DNA of 54,655 bases from Candidatus Methanoperedens sp. (GCA_030650845.1 JAUSDC010000078.1:1-54655), one strand, 5' to 3'. Counted from the first letter of the stretch, positions 8,356-18,004 are shown. The notes: generated by a model not told the origin, from the letters alone. Translations and numbers: made by a program.

Positions 8356-11280
8356 ATGGCAATAGGAACCCCAAAAAGAATTAAAGAAATAAAATTTGGA
8401 CTGATTTCCCCAAAGGAATTCAGGAAGATGAGCGTCACTCGTGTCATTACAGCAGATACATATGACGATGACGGTTTTCCGATCGAGATGGGTTTGATGG
8501 ACACAAAGTTGGGCGTCATCGACCCGGGTCTGCGGTGCAAGACCTGCGGAGGCAGGGCTGGTGAATGTCCGGGTCATTTCGGGCATATTGAGCTCGTTGC
8601 TCCCGTAATTCATGTTGGATTTGCAAAACTTATTCGTAAGATACTGAGGGCTACCTGCAGGAAATGCGGAGCTCTGCTTTTATCTCCTGACCAGAAAACG
8701 AAATATCTTGAACAGATAAAAACACTTCGGAATATGGGGCAATCAGCAGAGGATATCGTAAATGAGGTATTCAAGGAAGCACGAAAGTCAGGGACATGCC
8801 AGTACTGCGGTGAAGAACAGCCAGAAGTCAAATTCGAGAAACCCACAACCTACATTGAAATAATTGAAGAAAATAAATTATTGTTCAACTGGAATGAAAT
8901 TCCAGGAAAAGAAAGTAAAAAATTCATCGAATTTCTGATCACAAATTATGAGGTTGACTGGTTGAAAAATCCGGAAATTGAAATGTCCAGTGATGGTTTA
9001 ACAATTAAGGTATCAACCGGTAAAAAATCCCTTTCTCTGATAATGAATGATGGAAAAACCGATGCAACACTGAAGATCAACAGCGAAAAGGCTGATTCAT
9101 TCCTCGTAAAGCTGGAAAATGAGAAAATAAATCTTTACAAAGAGGGTCATACAGAGGATCATAAGTTGATGCCAACAGATATCAGATCCCGTCTTGAAAA
9201 AATGACAGATGAGGATGTTGAAGTCATAGGAATGGACCCTAAAAATGCGCGCCCTGAATGGATCATCCTTACAGTACTTCCAGTACCTCCTGTTACGATG
9301 CGGCCGTCTATCACCCTGGAATCAGGTCAAAGAAGTGAGGACGACCTTACCCACAAACTCGTGGACATTATCCGTATTAACCAGAGGTTCCAGGAAAACA
9401 GGGAAGCAGGAGCACCACAGCTTATTATCGAAGACCTGTGGGAACTATTGCAGTACCATGTGACGACATTTATTGATAACGCTGTATCTGGCGTGCCACC
9501 GGCTAGACACAGATCTGGAAGACCATTAAAGACGTTATCGCAGCGTTTAAAGGGTAAGGAAGGACGGTTCAGAGGAAGTTTGTCAGGAAAACGTGTCAAC
9601 TTTTCAGCAAGAACTGTCATCTCGCCTGACCCGAACCTGAGAATATTCGAGGTGGGTGTACCCCTTGAAATAGCTAAAGAACTTACAAGCACAATGTTCG
9701 TTACACCAAGGAATCATGAAGAGGCAAAAGAATATGTAAGAAGGGGTCCAGAAAATCATCCTGGCGCTAATTATATAGTCAGAGCCGACGGACGCCGCGT
9801 GAAGATCACGGATAAGAACTGTGGTGAACTTGCTGACCTTGTTGAACTTGGATGGAAAGTTGAGAGACAGATAAAAGACGCAGATATAGTTCTTTTCAAC
9901 AGACAACCTTCGCTTCACAGAATGAGCATAATGGCTCACGAAATAAAAGTGCTGCCCAACAAGACTTTCAGGTTAAATCCTGCTGTATGTCCCCCATATA
10001 ATGCAGACTTTGACGGCGACGAGATGAACATGCACATACCGCAGAACGAGGAAGCACTGGCTGAAGCAAAGATCCTTATGCACGTGCAGGAAAATATCCT
10101 GTCCCCAAGGTTCGGAGGGCCTATTATAGGAGGCATTCACGACCACATCACAGGGCTCTTTTTGCTCACGAACAGCAAAGATAAGATATCTAAGAATGAT
10201 GCTCTGGAACTCCTCGGGAAATCCGAAATACGTGAACTGTACCCTCCAGCAGGAGAAGTAAAAAAACAGCCTTACTGGACTGGAAAACAGATATTTAGCC
10301 ATATTCTTCCGAAAGGTCTCGATCTTAAGTTCAAGTCAGAAATATGTCTGCAATGCGATACCTGCAAGCTTGAGGAGTGCGAAAACGATTCATATGTGGT
10401 CATCAAAGATGGGATACTTGAAATGGGAACCATCGATGAAAGGGCCATAGGAGCTTTTAAGAGTGTTATTCTTGATAAACTCATGAAGGAATTCAATCCT
10501 GTAATTGCATGCAAATTCATCGATGATGCTACAAAGCTTGCCATAAGAGCTATCATGCGCGGCGGATTCAGTTTCGGTATAGACGATGAATTCATTCCTA
10601 TTGATGCACAGACACAGATCAACGATGTGCTTGATCAGGCCAGGGACAAAGTAGAAAAACTGATCTCAGCCTACGAGGCTGGAGAACTCGAACAACTCCC
10701 TGGACGAACACTTGCAGAGACACTTGAAATGGAGATCATGAAAGAGTTGAGTAAAGCCAGAGACTCTACAGGTGACATAGCAGGGCATCATCTTGGAATG
10801 GATAATTCTGCAGTGATAATGGCAAAGTCCGGAGCAAGAGGTTCGATGCTGAACCTTACCCAGATGGCTGCATGCGTTGGCCAGCAGGCAGTGCGAGGCG
10901 AACGTATCAAGAGAGGCTATGCTGGCAGGACGCTTTCACATTTTGAACGCAACGATCTTGGTGCAGATGCTCATGGATTCGTAAGGGCCAGCTACAAGAG
11001 CGGTCTATCTCCCACGGAGTATTTCTTCCACGCTATCGGAGGACGCGAAGGTCTTGTGGATACTGCGGTCAGAACTTCCCAATCAGGTTACCTCCAGAGG
11101 CGGCTGGTAAATGCCCTTCAGGACCTTGAAGTGCAGTTCGATGGGACTGTCAGGGATACCAGAAAGATGATAATACAATTCAAATACGGCGAGGACGGCA
11201 TTAATCCGATGAACAGCGATTTCAGTAAACCCGAAGCAGTCAGACGTATTATTGATTCAGTTAAAGGGGTGAAAGAATGA
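8356..11280 (+). CDS. rpoA1: RNA polymerase subunit A' (Rpo1N) with an extra segment
   Basis: 974 residues. It has the clamp zinc site [17 protein letters not shown] from residue 61, a second zinc site built from CRKCG (101) and CQYCG (about 148), and the catalytic metal motif [12 protein letters not shown] near 550. The chain is longer than the roughly 870-910 residues I know for archaeal A'. The excess lies between FEKPTTY (160) and [13 protein letters not shown] (271), where most homologues pass in about 10-20 residues. The insert has no motif I recognise and keeps the reading frame. Ends in an ATGA overlap with rpoA2. Confidence 0.96.
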   Translation: MAIGTPKRIKEIKFGLISPKEFRKMSVTRVITADTYDDDGFPIEMGLMDTKLGVIDPGLRCKTCGGRAGECPGHFGHIELVAPVIHVGFAKLIRKILRATCRKCGALLLSPDQKTKYLEQIKTLRNMGQSAEDIVNEVFKEARKSGTCQYCGEEQPEVKFEKPTTYIEIIEENKLLFNWNEIPGKESKKFIEFLITNYEVDWLKNPEIEMSSDGLTIKVSTGKKSLSLIMNDGKTDATLKINSEKADSFLVKLENEKINLYKEGHTEDHKLMPTDIRSRLEKMTDEDVEVIGMDPKNARPEWIILTVLPVPPVTMRPSITLESGQRSEDDLTHKLVDIIRINQRFQENREAGAPQLIIEDLWELLQYHVTTFIDNAVSGVPPARHRSGRPLKTLSQRLKGKEGRFRGSLSGKRVNFSARTVISPDPNLRIFEVGVPLEIAKELTSTMFVTPRNHEEAKEYVRRGPENHPGANYIVRADGRRVKITDKNCGELADLVELGWKVERQIKDADIVLFNRQPSLHRMSIMAHEIKVLPNKTFRLNPAVCPPYNADFDGDEMNMHIPQNEEALAEAKILMHVQENILSPRFGGPIIGGIHDHITGLFLLTNSKDKISKNDALELLGKSEIRELYPPAGEVKKQPYWTGKQIFSHILPKGLDLKFKSEICLQCDTCKLEECENDSYVVIKDGILEMGTIDERAIGAFKSVILDKLMKEFNPVIACKFIDDATKLAIRAIMRGGFSFGIDDEFIPIDAQTQINDVLDQARDKVEKLISAYEAGELEQLPGRTLAETLEMEIMKELSKARDSTGDIAGHHLGMDNSAVIMAKSGARGSMLNLTQMAACVGQQAVRGERIKRGYAGRTLSHFERNDLGADAHGFVRASYKSGLSPTEYFFHAIGGREGLVDTAVRTSQSGYLQRRLVNALQDLEVQFDGTVRDTRKMIIQFKYGEDGINPMNSDFSKPEAVRRIIDSVKGVKE

Positions 11281-12431
11281 GCGTTGATCAGAAAACTATC
11301 GACAAAACTGTTGAAGATCTTTTGCTTCCACAGAGGGTTAAAGATAATCTGCTGCGCGAGCTTAAACCCGTTAAGTTCACACAAAAACAGTTCGATGAGA
11401 TCATCAAGCGTACTATGGCAATGTATGAATCTTCAAAAATAGAAGCAGGTGAAGCTGCAGGCGTGGTTTCAGCCCAGTCGATCGGGGAACCTGGCACTCA
11501 GATGACAATGCGAACATTCCACTACGCTGGTGTAGCAGAGATCAACGTTACACTGGGTCTGCCCAGGTTGATAGAGATAGTGGATGCCAGGAAAAACCCA
11601 AGTACTCCGATGATGACCATTTTCCTTGAAAAGGATTATGCTTTTGACAGGGATAAGGCTCGCGAACTTGCATGGAAGATCGAAGCTACCTATATTGGGG
11701 TTCTCGGCAGCATGTCCACGGACATCACGGAAATGAAAGTAGTTGTTGAGCTTAATAAAAAAGCCCTTACTCAGCGCAATATGACCGCAAAAGAGGTCTC
11801 TGAGAGGATAAACGAGGAACTCGATACATCATCATATATCACCGGGGACTCGTTGATAATGAAACCAGAGGAGCCCTCTTACAGGCAGCTCCTGCAGCTT
11901 GTTAAAAGCGTGCATTCTGTGATATTAAAGGGCATTAAGGGAATAAAAAGGGTCGTCATCAGGAAAGAAGAGAGCGGAGAATATGTCCTGTATACCGAAG
12001 GTTCCACTCTCAAGGAAGTGCTTGCGATAGACGGTGTAGATCCTACCAGGACAAGGACCAACAATGTTAATGAGATTTACGAAGTAATGGGGATAGAAGC
12101 AGCAAGGGCAGCCTTGATCCATGAAGCTACGGAGACATTAAAGGAGCAGGGTCTTAACGTTGATGTGCGTCACATTATGCTTGTATCAGATATTATGACA
12201 GTTGATGGTGAGGTAAAGCCCATAGGCAGACACGGCATATCTGGCGAAAAAGCAAGTGTTCTTGCCCGCGCAGCATTTGAAGTTACTGTCAGCCACCTGC
12301 TGGATTCAGGTATTGCCGGAGATGTAGATGAACTTCGTGGAGTAACAGAAAATGTAATAGTTGGTCAACCCATCAGGCTGGGTACAGGAAATGTTAAATT
12401 GATCGCAAAAAAACCAGTTAAAGGAGTATGA
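11277..12431 (+). CDS. rpoA2: RNA polymerase subunit A'' (Rpo1C)
   Basis: 384 residues, the C-terminal part of the beta'-like subunit. The trigger-loop region [14 protein letters not shown] is near residue 70, preceded by [16 protein letters not shown], and the terminal part contains [21 protein letters not shown]. The start overlaps the rpoA1 stop by 4 nt. Confidence 0.97.
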   Translation: MSVDQKTIDKTVEDLLLPQRVKDNLLRELKPVKFTQKQFDEIIKRTMAMYESSKIEAGEAAGVVSAQSIGEPGTQMTMRTFHYAGVAEINVTLGLPRLIEIVDARKNPSTPMMTIFLEKDYAFDRDKARELAWKIEATYIGVLGSMSTDITEMKVVVELNKKALTQRNMTAKEVSERINEELDTSSYITGDSLIMKPEEPSYRQLLQLVKSVHSVILKGIKGIKRVVIRKEESGEYVLYTEGSTLKEVLAIDGVDPTRTRTNNVNEIYEVMGIEAARAALIHEATETLKEQGLNVDVRHIMLVSDIMTVDGEVKPIGRHGISGEKASVLARAAFEVTVSHLLDSGIAGDVDELRGVTENVIVGQPIRLGTGNVKLIAKKPVKGV

Positions 12432-12433
12432 TT

Positions 12434-12727
12434 ATGGAAACTGATATCAGCAAAGTATTAAGAAGCGCCCTGTCCACAGGTAAAGTTGTCATTGGAATAA
12501 AACAGACACGGGATGCTATAAAGAATGGAAAAGCTCAGGTCGTTGTGGTTTCATCAACCTGTTCGGAAAAGGATCTTTCAGAATTCAAGGGAACAGCTAT
12601 GATAAAATATGCAGGGTCAGGAGTTGACCTTGGTGTCGCTTGCGGCAAACCATTCTCGATTTCAGCGCTTGCAGTGCTTGAACCCGGAGATTCCGAGATC
12701 CTGTCTTTCGGGAGCATGAATGAGTGA
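12434..12727 (+). CDS. rpl30e: Ribosomal protein L30e
   Basis: Small RNA-binding protein of the L7Ae/L30e fold with the usual SALSTGKVVIGIKQTRDAIK opening and the AMIKYAGSGVDLGVACGKPF core. An ATG at 12428 is also in frame, but AAGGAG ends 1 nt before it and 7 nt before the ATG at 12434, so the second is preferred. It overlaps nusA by 8 nt. Confidence 0.93.
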   Translation: METDISKVLRSALSTGKVVIGIKQTRDAIKNGKAQVVVVSSTCSEKDLSEFKGTAMIKYAGSGVDLGVACGKPFSISALAVLEPGDSEILSFGSMNE

Positions 12728-13151
12728 AGTGAAGCTCAGTTCTGAAGGAATAAGATATATAGCATTATTTGAGAGCATGACCGGAGCAAGTGCACGGGAT
12801 TGCTTTGAAGATTCTGAGAACAACAGACTGATATTCGTGGTAAAGAGCGGGGATATGGGACTTGCTATCGGAAAAGGCGGGGAACATATCAATCGCGTAA
12901 AGAAAACGATAGGTAAGCATGTTGAGATAATTGAGCATTCTGATGACGCTGCAGAGTTCGTTAAGAATGCTTTTCATCCGGTCTCTATAAAGAACGTAAA
13001 CCTTGTGGTCAAGGACGACAAGCGCATAGCTTATGTAGAAGTAAATAGTAAAGAGAAAGGTCTTGCCATAGGGAGAGACGGAAAAAATATTGAAAAAATA
13101 AAAAAACTCTCTGCCAGACACCATAATATAGATGATGTAATTATTCAGTAA
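12720..13151 (+). CDS. nusA: NusA-like KH-domain transcription factor
   Basis: 143 residues, the short archaeal NusA with two KH modules: [20 protein letters not shown] near residue 42 and [20 protein letters not shown] near 115. Bacterial S1 and AR domains are absent, as is normal in archaea. It lies between rpl30e and rps12, its conserved place. Confidence 0.94.
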   Translation: MSEVKLSSEGIRYIALFESMTGASARDCFEDSENNRLIFVVKSGDMGLAIGKGGEHINRVKKTIGKHVEIIEHSDDAAEFVKNAFHPVSIKNVNLVVKDDKRIAYVEVNSKEKGLAIGRDGKNIEKIKKLSARHHNIDDVIIQ

Positions 13152-13167
13152 CTTTGGAGGAAAAAAC

Positions 13168-13596
13168 TTGGGAAAAGGAATGTACGCCGCTCGAAAACTC
13201 AAGAGCGAACATAAGAAATTCAGATGGAGCGATATCAATTATAGCCGAAGGGCACTTAACCTTGATGTGAAGGCTGACCCGCTTGCAGGTGCACCACGTG
13301 CCCGTGGTATTGCACTAGAAAAGGTTGGTATCGAAGCTAAGCAGCCCAATTCAGGCATCAGGAAATGTATCAGATTGCAGCTTATCAAGAATGGAAAACA
13401 GGTAACCGCATTCTGTCCACTGGACGGCGCCATCAACTTCATAGATGAACATGATGAAGTTCTCGTGGAGGGAATAGGCGGAAGGATGGGCGGTGCCATG
13501 GGTGATATTCCAGGCGTGCGCTGGAAGGTCGTTGCAGTTAATAATGTGGACTTGAGGCAGATGGTGCTTGGAAAGAAGGAAAAACCGGTGAGATGA
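13168..13596 (+). CDS. rps12: Ribosomal protein S12, TTG start
   Basis: 142 residues with the archaeal/eukaryotic S12 (S23) signature [20 protein letters not shown] and the [14 protein letters not shown] end. The start is TTG at 13168 with GGAGG 8 nt upstream; family proteins begin MGKGxxAARKL, which fits this TTG. The next ATG (13180) would delete the conserved N-terminus. Confidence 0.94.
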   Translation: MGKGMYAARKLKSEHKKFRWSDINYSRRALNLDVKADPLAGAPRARGIALEKVGIEAKQPNSGIRKCIRLQLIKNGKQVTAFCPLDGAINFIDEHDEVLVEGIGGRMGGAMGDIPGVRWKVVAVNNVDLRQMVLGKKEKPVR

Positions 13597-13597
13597 T

Positions 13598-14158
13598 ATG
13601 CACAAATTATATGGTAAATGGGATTTTTCTGAAGTTGAGATCAAAGACCCCAGTATAAGGAACTACGTCAATCTTGCTCCTATATTTCTCCCGCACAGCG
13701 GTGGAAAGAACTCCAAAAAGCAGTTCGCCAAATCCACATTGAACATCGTTGAGAGACTTGTCAACAAGATGATGAGGGAAGAGCATAACACAGGGCAGAA
13801 GATAACGGTTAACAAGACCGTTAAGAATGCTTTCGACATAATCAACAAAAAAACCGGACAGAACCCGGTCCAGGTGCTGGTAAATGCGATCGCGAACGCA
13901 GGTCCCAGAGAAGAAACTGTTAGACTGCAGTATGGCGGCATAGCAGTCCCCAAGTCTGTAGATACAGCCCCGCAGCGCCGTGTGGATTTTGCACTGAGAC
14001 TTATAGCTCAGGGTGCGCAGCAGGCAGCATTCGGTAAAAAGAAATCACTTGTGGATGCCCTTGCAGAAGAGATAATAGCAGCGGCGAACTACGATGTAAA
14101 AGGGTTTGCCATGGGCAAGAAAGATAATATCGAGCGTGTTGCGAAAGCAGCGAGATAA
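13598..14158 (+). CDS. rps7: Ribosomal protein S7
   Basis: 186 residues of the archaeal S7 type: [20 protein letters not shown], the [20 protein letters not shown] block and a basic end [11 protein letters not shown]. It starts 1 nt after rps12. In many euryarchaea EF-2 follows here; in this window the operon stops at a terminator instead. Confidence 0.95.
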   Translation: MHKLYGKWDFSEVEIKDPSIRNYVNLAPIFLPHSGGKNSKKQFAKSTLNIVERLVNKMMREEHNTGQKITVNKTVKNAFDIINKKTGQNPVQVLVNAIANAGPREETVRLQYGGIAVPKSVDTAPQRRVDFALRLIAQGAQQAAFGKKKSLVDALAEEIIAAANYDVKGFAMGKKDNIERVAKAAR

Positions 14159-14176
14159 TACTTTTTAGATAGGTTC

Positions 14177-14220
14177 GATGTTGGGTGTTTTTCTCAACAT
14201 CAATTTTTTAATTTTTTTTT
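14177..14220 (+). terminator. Hairpin plus T-run after rps7
   Basis: Inverted repeat GATGTTG (14177-14183) and CAACATC (14195-14201), followed by AA and long T-runs to 14220. Located 18 nt after the S7 stop, it is the likely end of the RNA polymerase operon transcript. Confidence 0.7.
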
Positions 14221-14311
14221 CAAGCTATTTTAATCTGCTGAAAGTTCCAAAGAGGATCGTCCCACGATGTGCGATCAACAACTGCCAAGAAAGCCAGTGG
14301 TATAGCTTGAA

Positions 14312-14417
14312 TCAAGGCTTCCATCTTTTCAAAAAATCGACCCTGTCGAAATCCTTATCATTGGAAGCAATATGCTTTTACAAAAACCTCGGTTCCGTTG
14401 AATTCCGCAAGGTTCAT
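14312..14417 (-). pseudogene. vapC (PIN-domain toxin) remnant with internal deletion
   Basis: Starts with an ATGA overlap to the antitoxin gene. Thirteen codons read MNLAEFNGTEVFV, the expected opening of a PIN toxin just before its first catalytic Asp. The frame then shifts by one and the text continues as IASNDKDFDRVDFLKRW followed by KP and a stop, the normal C-terminus of this toxin family (the SNDxDF block). About 100 central residues with the remaining acidic active site are gone, so no active nuclease can be made. Confidence 0.75.
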
Positions 14418-14614
14418 TCTATCCACTGAGATATCTCATCACTTAATAGCTCGTCAATTTCTTCCTCAGGTATATCCATTTCAACATGGAAGAATCCTTT
14501 CTCTTTTTTCTTCGGGATAGTTATCAATCTATCGCCAACGAGCTTTATATCTTTATGCTTAATGAAAGCTGCAACATCCAGTTCGCTTATTGCCATTTTC
14601 TCACTATTACTCAT
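14414..14614 (-). CDS. VapB-like antitoxin, partner toxin deleted
   Basis: Short acidic-ended protein (LDVAAFIKHKDIKLVGDRL, then TIPKKKEKGFFHVEMDIPEEEIDELL). The frame is open up to 14683; starts at 14614 (MSNSEKMAIS) and 14596 are more likely because a TTTATAA box lies at about 14616-14622. The gene is intact while the toxin overlapping its stop is gutted. Family assignment rests mainly on the neighbour. Confidence 0.6.
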   Translation of the reverse strand: MSNSEKMAISELDVAAFIKHKDIKLVGDRLITIPKKKEKGFFHVEMDIPEEEIDELLSDEISQWIE

Positions 14615-14683
14615 TATAAATGGCATTATACATAGATTTTTTTGAGCCAAGATGTTGCCTTCCAGAACACGTTCTCCTGCCAC

Positions 14684-14879
14684 GCCAGCACTTTGCAGAC
14701 TCTATGCACTTTGCGGTGAAACCTATTGAATCTTGCTCGGCGAAACAGATAAAAACAGACTGAAGTTTGCGATATATGCAACCGATGATTTCATGTTAAA
14801 CCCCGCCAGCGGCGGCGCCTCACCGGGTCTGGGGTCGCAACCCCAGCGCCGTTATAGATAATGTTGGTGGCCGAAGCCA
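14684..14879. other. Intergenic stretch with GC-rich hairpins
   Basis: No gene seen. A perfect 7-bp stem with tetraloop lies at 14829-14846 (CTGGGGT-CGCA-ACCCCAG). A GC-rich run of CGCC/GGCG repeats lies just before it. Both sit 3' of the minus-strand gene ending at 14880 and could form the transcript end of the TfuA operon. Confidence 0.4.
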
Positions 14880-15197
14880 TCATTCATCTATCTCAAACAA
14901 ATAATCAAAATATTTCCATGCTTTACAGCAAGCGCAATCTTTCTCATAATCCGGGCATCGAGTTCCCCAATTCTTGATCATGTACTCCTTAACTCTCTCT
15001 TTGAAATAACCGCTGCAATATTCGCACTCCCAGTATTCACCGTCTTTATCAGTTATATTCTTAATGAGATCTTTAGAAAAGAAATACTGGATCGGTATGA
15101 CATTATTTTCCAAAAGTTTAACATCAAATTTATTGCCGCAAACAATACATACCCGGTCTTTAAGTACTGAGCTTTCACTTACTTCTTTCTTTTTCAT
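14880..15197 (-). CDS. Cysteine-rich, probably zinc-binding protein encoded with tfuA
   Basis: 105 residues with CxxC pairs at CIVCGNKF (about residue 18), CEYC (about 59) and a C-terminal CPDYEKDCACC cluster, plus a hydrophilic lysine-rich start. No named family recognised. It overlaps the tfuA stop in an ATGA junction, so it is translated with tfuA and is a candidate extra factor of the thioamidation locus. Confidence 0.7.
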   Translation of the reverse strand: MKKKEVSESSVLKDRVCIVCGNKFDVKLLENNVIPIQYFFSKDLIKNITDKDGEYWECEYCSGYFKERVKEYMIKNWGTRCPDYEKDCACCKAWKYFDYLFEIDE

Positions 15198-15835
15198 AAA
15201 CCCTTTATCATCTTAAGTACAAGCACAGCATCATTTCTTTTTACATCCACTTCATGCTCCAATAATAGTTCAAGCATTTTTCCCTGCTCCGTATCAATGA
15301 TGATACCTTTTTTCATGCACTCACTCACGATATTCCTGTAATTCCTGTCAGGATAGAATAATTTCCTGGCTATATTAAGGATGGAATCAGCTATCTCATG
15401 CTCAAGAAGCCCACTCTCTACCACGGATCCAAGCGTCGCCCTTATGTTAACAAGTGGAACCGACATCGCTTCCATCGTATCCGGATCATAAGTGACCGCA
15501 ACCTCGTCATCAGACTCAAGAACACCGCTCCTGTACATCTCGTATATCTTTCCCACGCCGATCATTCCATATGAATCAAGTTCAGACGCCCGAAGCGCCC
15601 CCATACTGGCTCCACCGACGACAGTAATGCCGTTCTTTATCGCTTCTATTATCTCGCGGTGAGCCACAGCCGCGCTATCAAAAAATACCCCATCTATAAT
15701 TCCGATGATCTCAGGCGGGTTCCTCATTATCCTGGTTATATCATTCCGCTTTACCGGAGCGCGGTAATCTGCATCGAGGATCTTTTTTGCATCAAGATGA
15801 CTTATGCTCGTGCCGGTATATACTACGACTCTCAT
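15194..15835 (-). CDS. tfuA: TfuA-like protein, partner of YcaO in thioamide formation
   Basis: 213 residues with the TfuA core VVGGASMGALRASELDSYGM near residue 72, followed by IYEMYRSGVLESDDEVAV. In methanogens TfuA works with YcaO to convert a glycine of McrA to thioglycine, probably by delivering sulfur. Here it lies 235 nt after ycaO on the same strand; the gap holds repeated DNA. The organism therefore probably has a thioglycine-bearing McrA. Confidence 0.88.
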   Translation of the reverse strand: MRVVVYTGTSISHLDAKKILDADYRAPVKRNDITRIMRNPPEIIGIIDGVFFDSAAVAHREIIEAIKNGITVVGGASMGALRASELDSYGMIGVGKIYEMYRSGVLESDDEVAVTYDPDTMEAMSVPLVNIRATLGSVVESGLLEHEIADSILNIARKLFYPDRNYRNIVSECMKKGIIIDTEQGKMLELLLEHEVDVKRNDAVLVLKMIKGL

Positions 15836-15914
15836 AAAGCTATGCCTCGTTTTATGAGTGATAAGATTTCCTTATCATGATTTTGGTTTGATAAAACTTC
15901 AAGCAAAGAAAATT

Positions 15915-15942
15915 TACCACAGAGGACACAGAGAGCACAGAG
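15915..15942. repeat. CACAGAG tandem motif
   Basis: Three imperfect units (CACAGAG, then ACACAGAG, then GCACAGAG) within 28 nt between ycaO and tfuA. Similar CACAGAG-rich runs are common intergenic repeats in many prokaryotic genomes; no function is implied. It adjoins the ACGAACT palindrome. Confidence 0.5.
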
Positions 15943-15980
15943 ATTTACTGCTTTTCTCTGTGCCCTGGTATGAAAAAAAT

Positions 15981-16053
15981 AGCAACGAACACAACGAACT
16001 CGATACGAACTCACGCCACCAGAGTTCGTTTTAGTTCGTACCAGTTCGTTGTT
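15981..16053. repeat. ACGAACT palindromic repeat, copy 1
   Basis: Left arm has ACGAAC(A/T) at 15985, 15994 and 16005; right arm has AGTTCGT at 16023, 16033 and 16043; the ends read near-AACAACGAAC and AGTTCGTTGTT. The arms are imperfect complements around a loop of about 10 nt. Lies between ycaO and tfuA. Same family as copies at 22885 and 36894. Confidence 0.85.
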
Positions 16054-16070
16054 TTTTTCAAAGATTTTCA

Positions 16071-17306
16071 TTAATTTACTCGCTTCTTCCTTTTCCTGAT
16101 CCGCTCTCCCTTTCTCTCTCTGTCAAGCGTATATTGCTCAAACATCGGGATAATAGCCCTGATCACAGGGACGTTCACACCCCTTGACAGATCAACGATA
16201 ATGGCACCATCAGCTATTCCATCAATTCTTTCAAGAACTGTGCTGATATTGGCTGCAGGTGTATCGCTTGAGCTGTCCATGATCTCATCCATTGTAACTG
16301 TATCAATGTCCTCATACCAGTACCTGTTCAGTTTTTTCATGTGGTCGTAGCCAAAAGTTCGCACTACCTGTTCCCTGTCAGTATCCTCTCGAGCGCCGTG
16401 TATCTGTACAACCCGGCTCTGTGCAGCCTCTGTAAGAGCCCGTGTTACTGCTATCTTAGGCGACAGGTGCGAGCCCGCCCCCATTACAAGAAGCGCAGGA
16501 TCTTTAAGAACAGTATCATCAAGCGCAACAACAACTGTGGGAATATCAATATCAGATCCAAGCAGCCAGACTTTAACTTTGATCCCTGCTTCTTCAATCT
16601 TCTTTTTCAATGAATAGTTGATCCCATCGCTCTGGGATAGCACGATCTCCCTGCCAGGATCATGGGTATATTCCGCAATGCTGAGAGCATCTCTTTCAAT
16701 CACTTCCAGCAATCCGTGCAGCACTGCCTCTTCGATCGTGTTCCCTGAAGCAAGACCATTGGTATTGCTGCGGAATAGCTTAACTCCAGTCCCGGGATCA
16801 TATGGATGAAAAACAGCGTTTGCGGGGACAAATACTTCAATATCGTTCATGATGTCATGCCCCATCATCCATTCGATCTTTGAGAACTCTGCAAATGGCT
16901 GGGGCAAAAGAAGAGCCTCAGGAAAAAGAGCCGGATAGTCCTCACTTAAAGACTCGTAGGAATTAACGACCCGTTGCGTTTCTGGCTGGACTCCGGGAAG
17001 GTTGATGCTGACCTCTGGCTGCTCAGCAAGACATCGTTCAAAGCTTTCCATGATGGCTGATATCCTGGCGTTTGTTTCATTTACGCCTTTTCCTGAATAT
17101 ATTGAAATAGCACCGGCTGCTGCGCTTGGTCTTATTGCTGAGAATACAGGAATACCCACGCGGTCAAGGTCTGTGATGTTGGCGATACGGGTCACACCGA
17201 TCTTAGATAGCAGCTTTGTCGTCCTCTCAAGTGTGGCTTCGGGGGATAGCACCCGCTGCGTACCTTCAAGATACCTGATATCAGGGTCTAGCTCTATTTT
17301 GCTCAT
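16071..17306 (-). CDS. ycaO: YcaO-domain cyclodehydratase/thioamidase, McrA-glycine type
   Basis: 411 residues. ATP-binding YcaO motifs are visible: SAIMESFERCLAEQ near residue 86 (SxExxER type) and HGLLEVIERDALS near 190, plus a C-terminal half with IVDLSRGVNVPVIRAIIP. The end is basic (RKRKKRVN) rather than the proline-rich tail of azoline-forming enzymes. With tfuA downstream this is the arrangement known for thioglycine formation in methyl-coenzyme M reductase. YcaO activates the amide backbone with ATP. Confidence 0.9.
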   Translation of the reverse strand: MSKIELDPDIRYLEGTQRVLSPEATLERTTKLLSKIGVTRIANITDLDRVGIPVFSAIRPSAAAGAISIYSGKGVNETNARISAIMESFERCLAEQPEVSINLPGVQPETQRVVNSYESLSEDYPALFPEALLLPQPFAEFSKIEWMMGHDIMNDIEVFVPANAVFHPYDPGTGVKLFRSNTNGLASGNTIEEAVLHGLLEVIERDALSIAEYTHDPGREIVLSQSDGINYSLKKKIEEAGIKVKVWLLGSDIDIPTVVVALDDTVLKDPALLVMGAGSHLSPKIAVTRALTEAAQSRVVQIHGAREDTDREQVVRTFGYDHMKKLNRYWYEDIDTVTMDEIMDSSSDTPAANISTVLERIDGIADGAIIVDLSRGVNVPVIRAIIPMFEQYTLDRERKGERIRKRKKRVN

Positions 17307-17348
17307 TTTTGCATTCTTATTGATTCAATGCTTTTAATCTTTATGTAC

Positions 17349-17756
17349 TCAGCGCCCCAATTTCAACGCTGTTTTCAGGTTAATTGGCTTGATAAAATTC
17401 TGAGAATCGAAATGTCCATCTTCTGTTAAAACATGCTTGATGTTTTCCGTTATACCTGTTGCAGCTATCAGAGCATCACCAAGAGGCAGCTTCTGGTTCA
17501 TGTGAAGTTCACCTGCACGTATTGCAATTCCATGACTCACTTCAACAATGATCAATTTTGTAGAAAACAATTCTTTTATTTTTTGCCTGTAAAGGTCTTT
17601 ACCGAGATGTGAAATCAATTCTGAAAGCGTAACCGCAGAAATCACCCCTGTAATCTTTTGATCCTGAATTTTCTCCGCGAGCTTAAAATAATCCCCCTTT
17701 TCTTGTTCGGTTAGAAGTTCATAAATAGGCATTGTATCGATAAGAAGTTTGAACAT
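17349..17756 (-). CDS. vapC: PIN-domain toxin (VapC family)
   Basis: Probable start at the ATG giving MFKLLIDTMPIYELL; the frame is open to 17786. PIN acidic residues are visible: D in LLIDT, E in LSELISHL, D in LPLGDALIAATG and D in LTEDGHFD. The usual Asn of IDTN is Met here. Such proteins are metal-dependent RNases. Encoded directly after its AbrB-type antitoxin. Confidence 0.85.
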   Translation of the reverse strand: MFKLLIDTMPIYELLTEQEKGDYFKLAEKIQDQKITGVISAVTLSELISHLGKDLYRQKIKELFSTKLIIVEVSHGIAIRAGELHMNQKLPLGDALIAATGITENIKHVLTEDGHFDSQNFIKPINLKTALKLGR

Positions 17757-17763
17757 CTGAGTT

Positions 17764-17991
17764 TTATCTCCAATTATCTCTATCATCTCTTATTTTCTTT
17801 CTCACTTCTTCCTTGCTAAATAAAGGTTTTACCGATCCGACAAGGGTTGTAATATCCACAGTCTTTGGGATCAATTTTATTTCCATATTATCAACATCCA
17901 CTGCCAGTTTCTCTCCCGTTTTAAGCCCGAACATTTTTCTAATACTGAGGGGGATTACGATCTGCCCCTTTGAACTCATTGTTACTTCCAT
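17764..17991 (-). CDS. vapB: AbrB/SpoVT-type antitoxin (VapB)
   Basis: 75 residues opening with MEVTMSSKGQIVIPLSIRKMFGLKTGEKL, a swapped-hairpin AbrB DNA-binding domain, and a charged C-terminal tail (EEVRKKIRDDRDNW) of the sort that masks a PIN toxin. A perfect 12-nt palindrome lies 1-13 nt upstream of the start, fitting autorepression. Confidence 0.9.
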   Translation of the reverse strand: MEVTMSSKGQIVIPLSIRKMFGLKTGEKLAVDVDNMEIKLIPKTVDITTLVGSVKPLFSKEEVRKKIRDDRDNWR

Positions 17992-17992
17992 A

Positions 17993-18004
17993 CTTACGGG
18001 TAAG
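17993..18004. promoter_or_regulatory. Palindrome at the vapBC start, candidate operator
   Basis: CTTAC-GG-GTAAG, perfect arms, immediately before the vapB ATG and about where transcription should begin, given the AGATATATAATC TATA-like box at about 18015-18026 on the minus strand. AbrB-type antitoxins commonly bind such sites in their own promoter. Confidence 0.45.

Noticed and set aside
15981-16053. CRISPR or tandem repeat array
   Set aside because: The heptamers form inverted arms around a loop without unique spacers; there are no cas genes in the window.
15836-16070. A 79-codon minus-strand ORF between ycaO and tfuA
   Set aside because: It is composed of the CACAGAG run and the ACGAACT palindrome read as codons; no protein-like composition.
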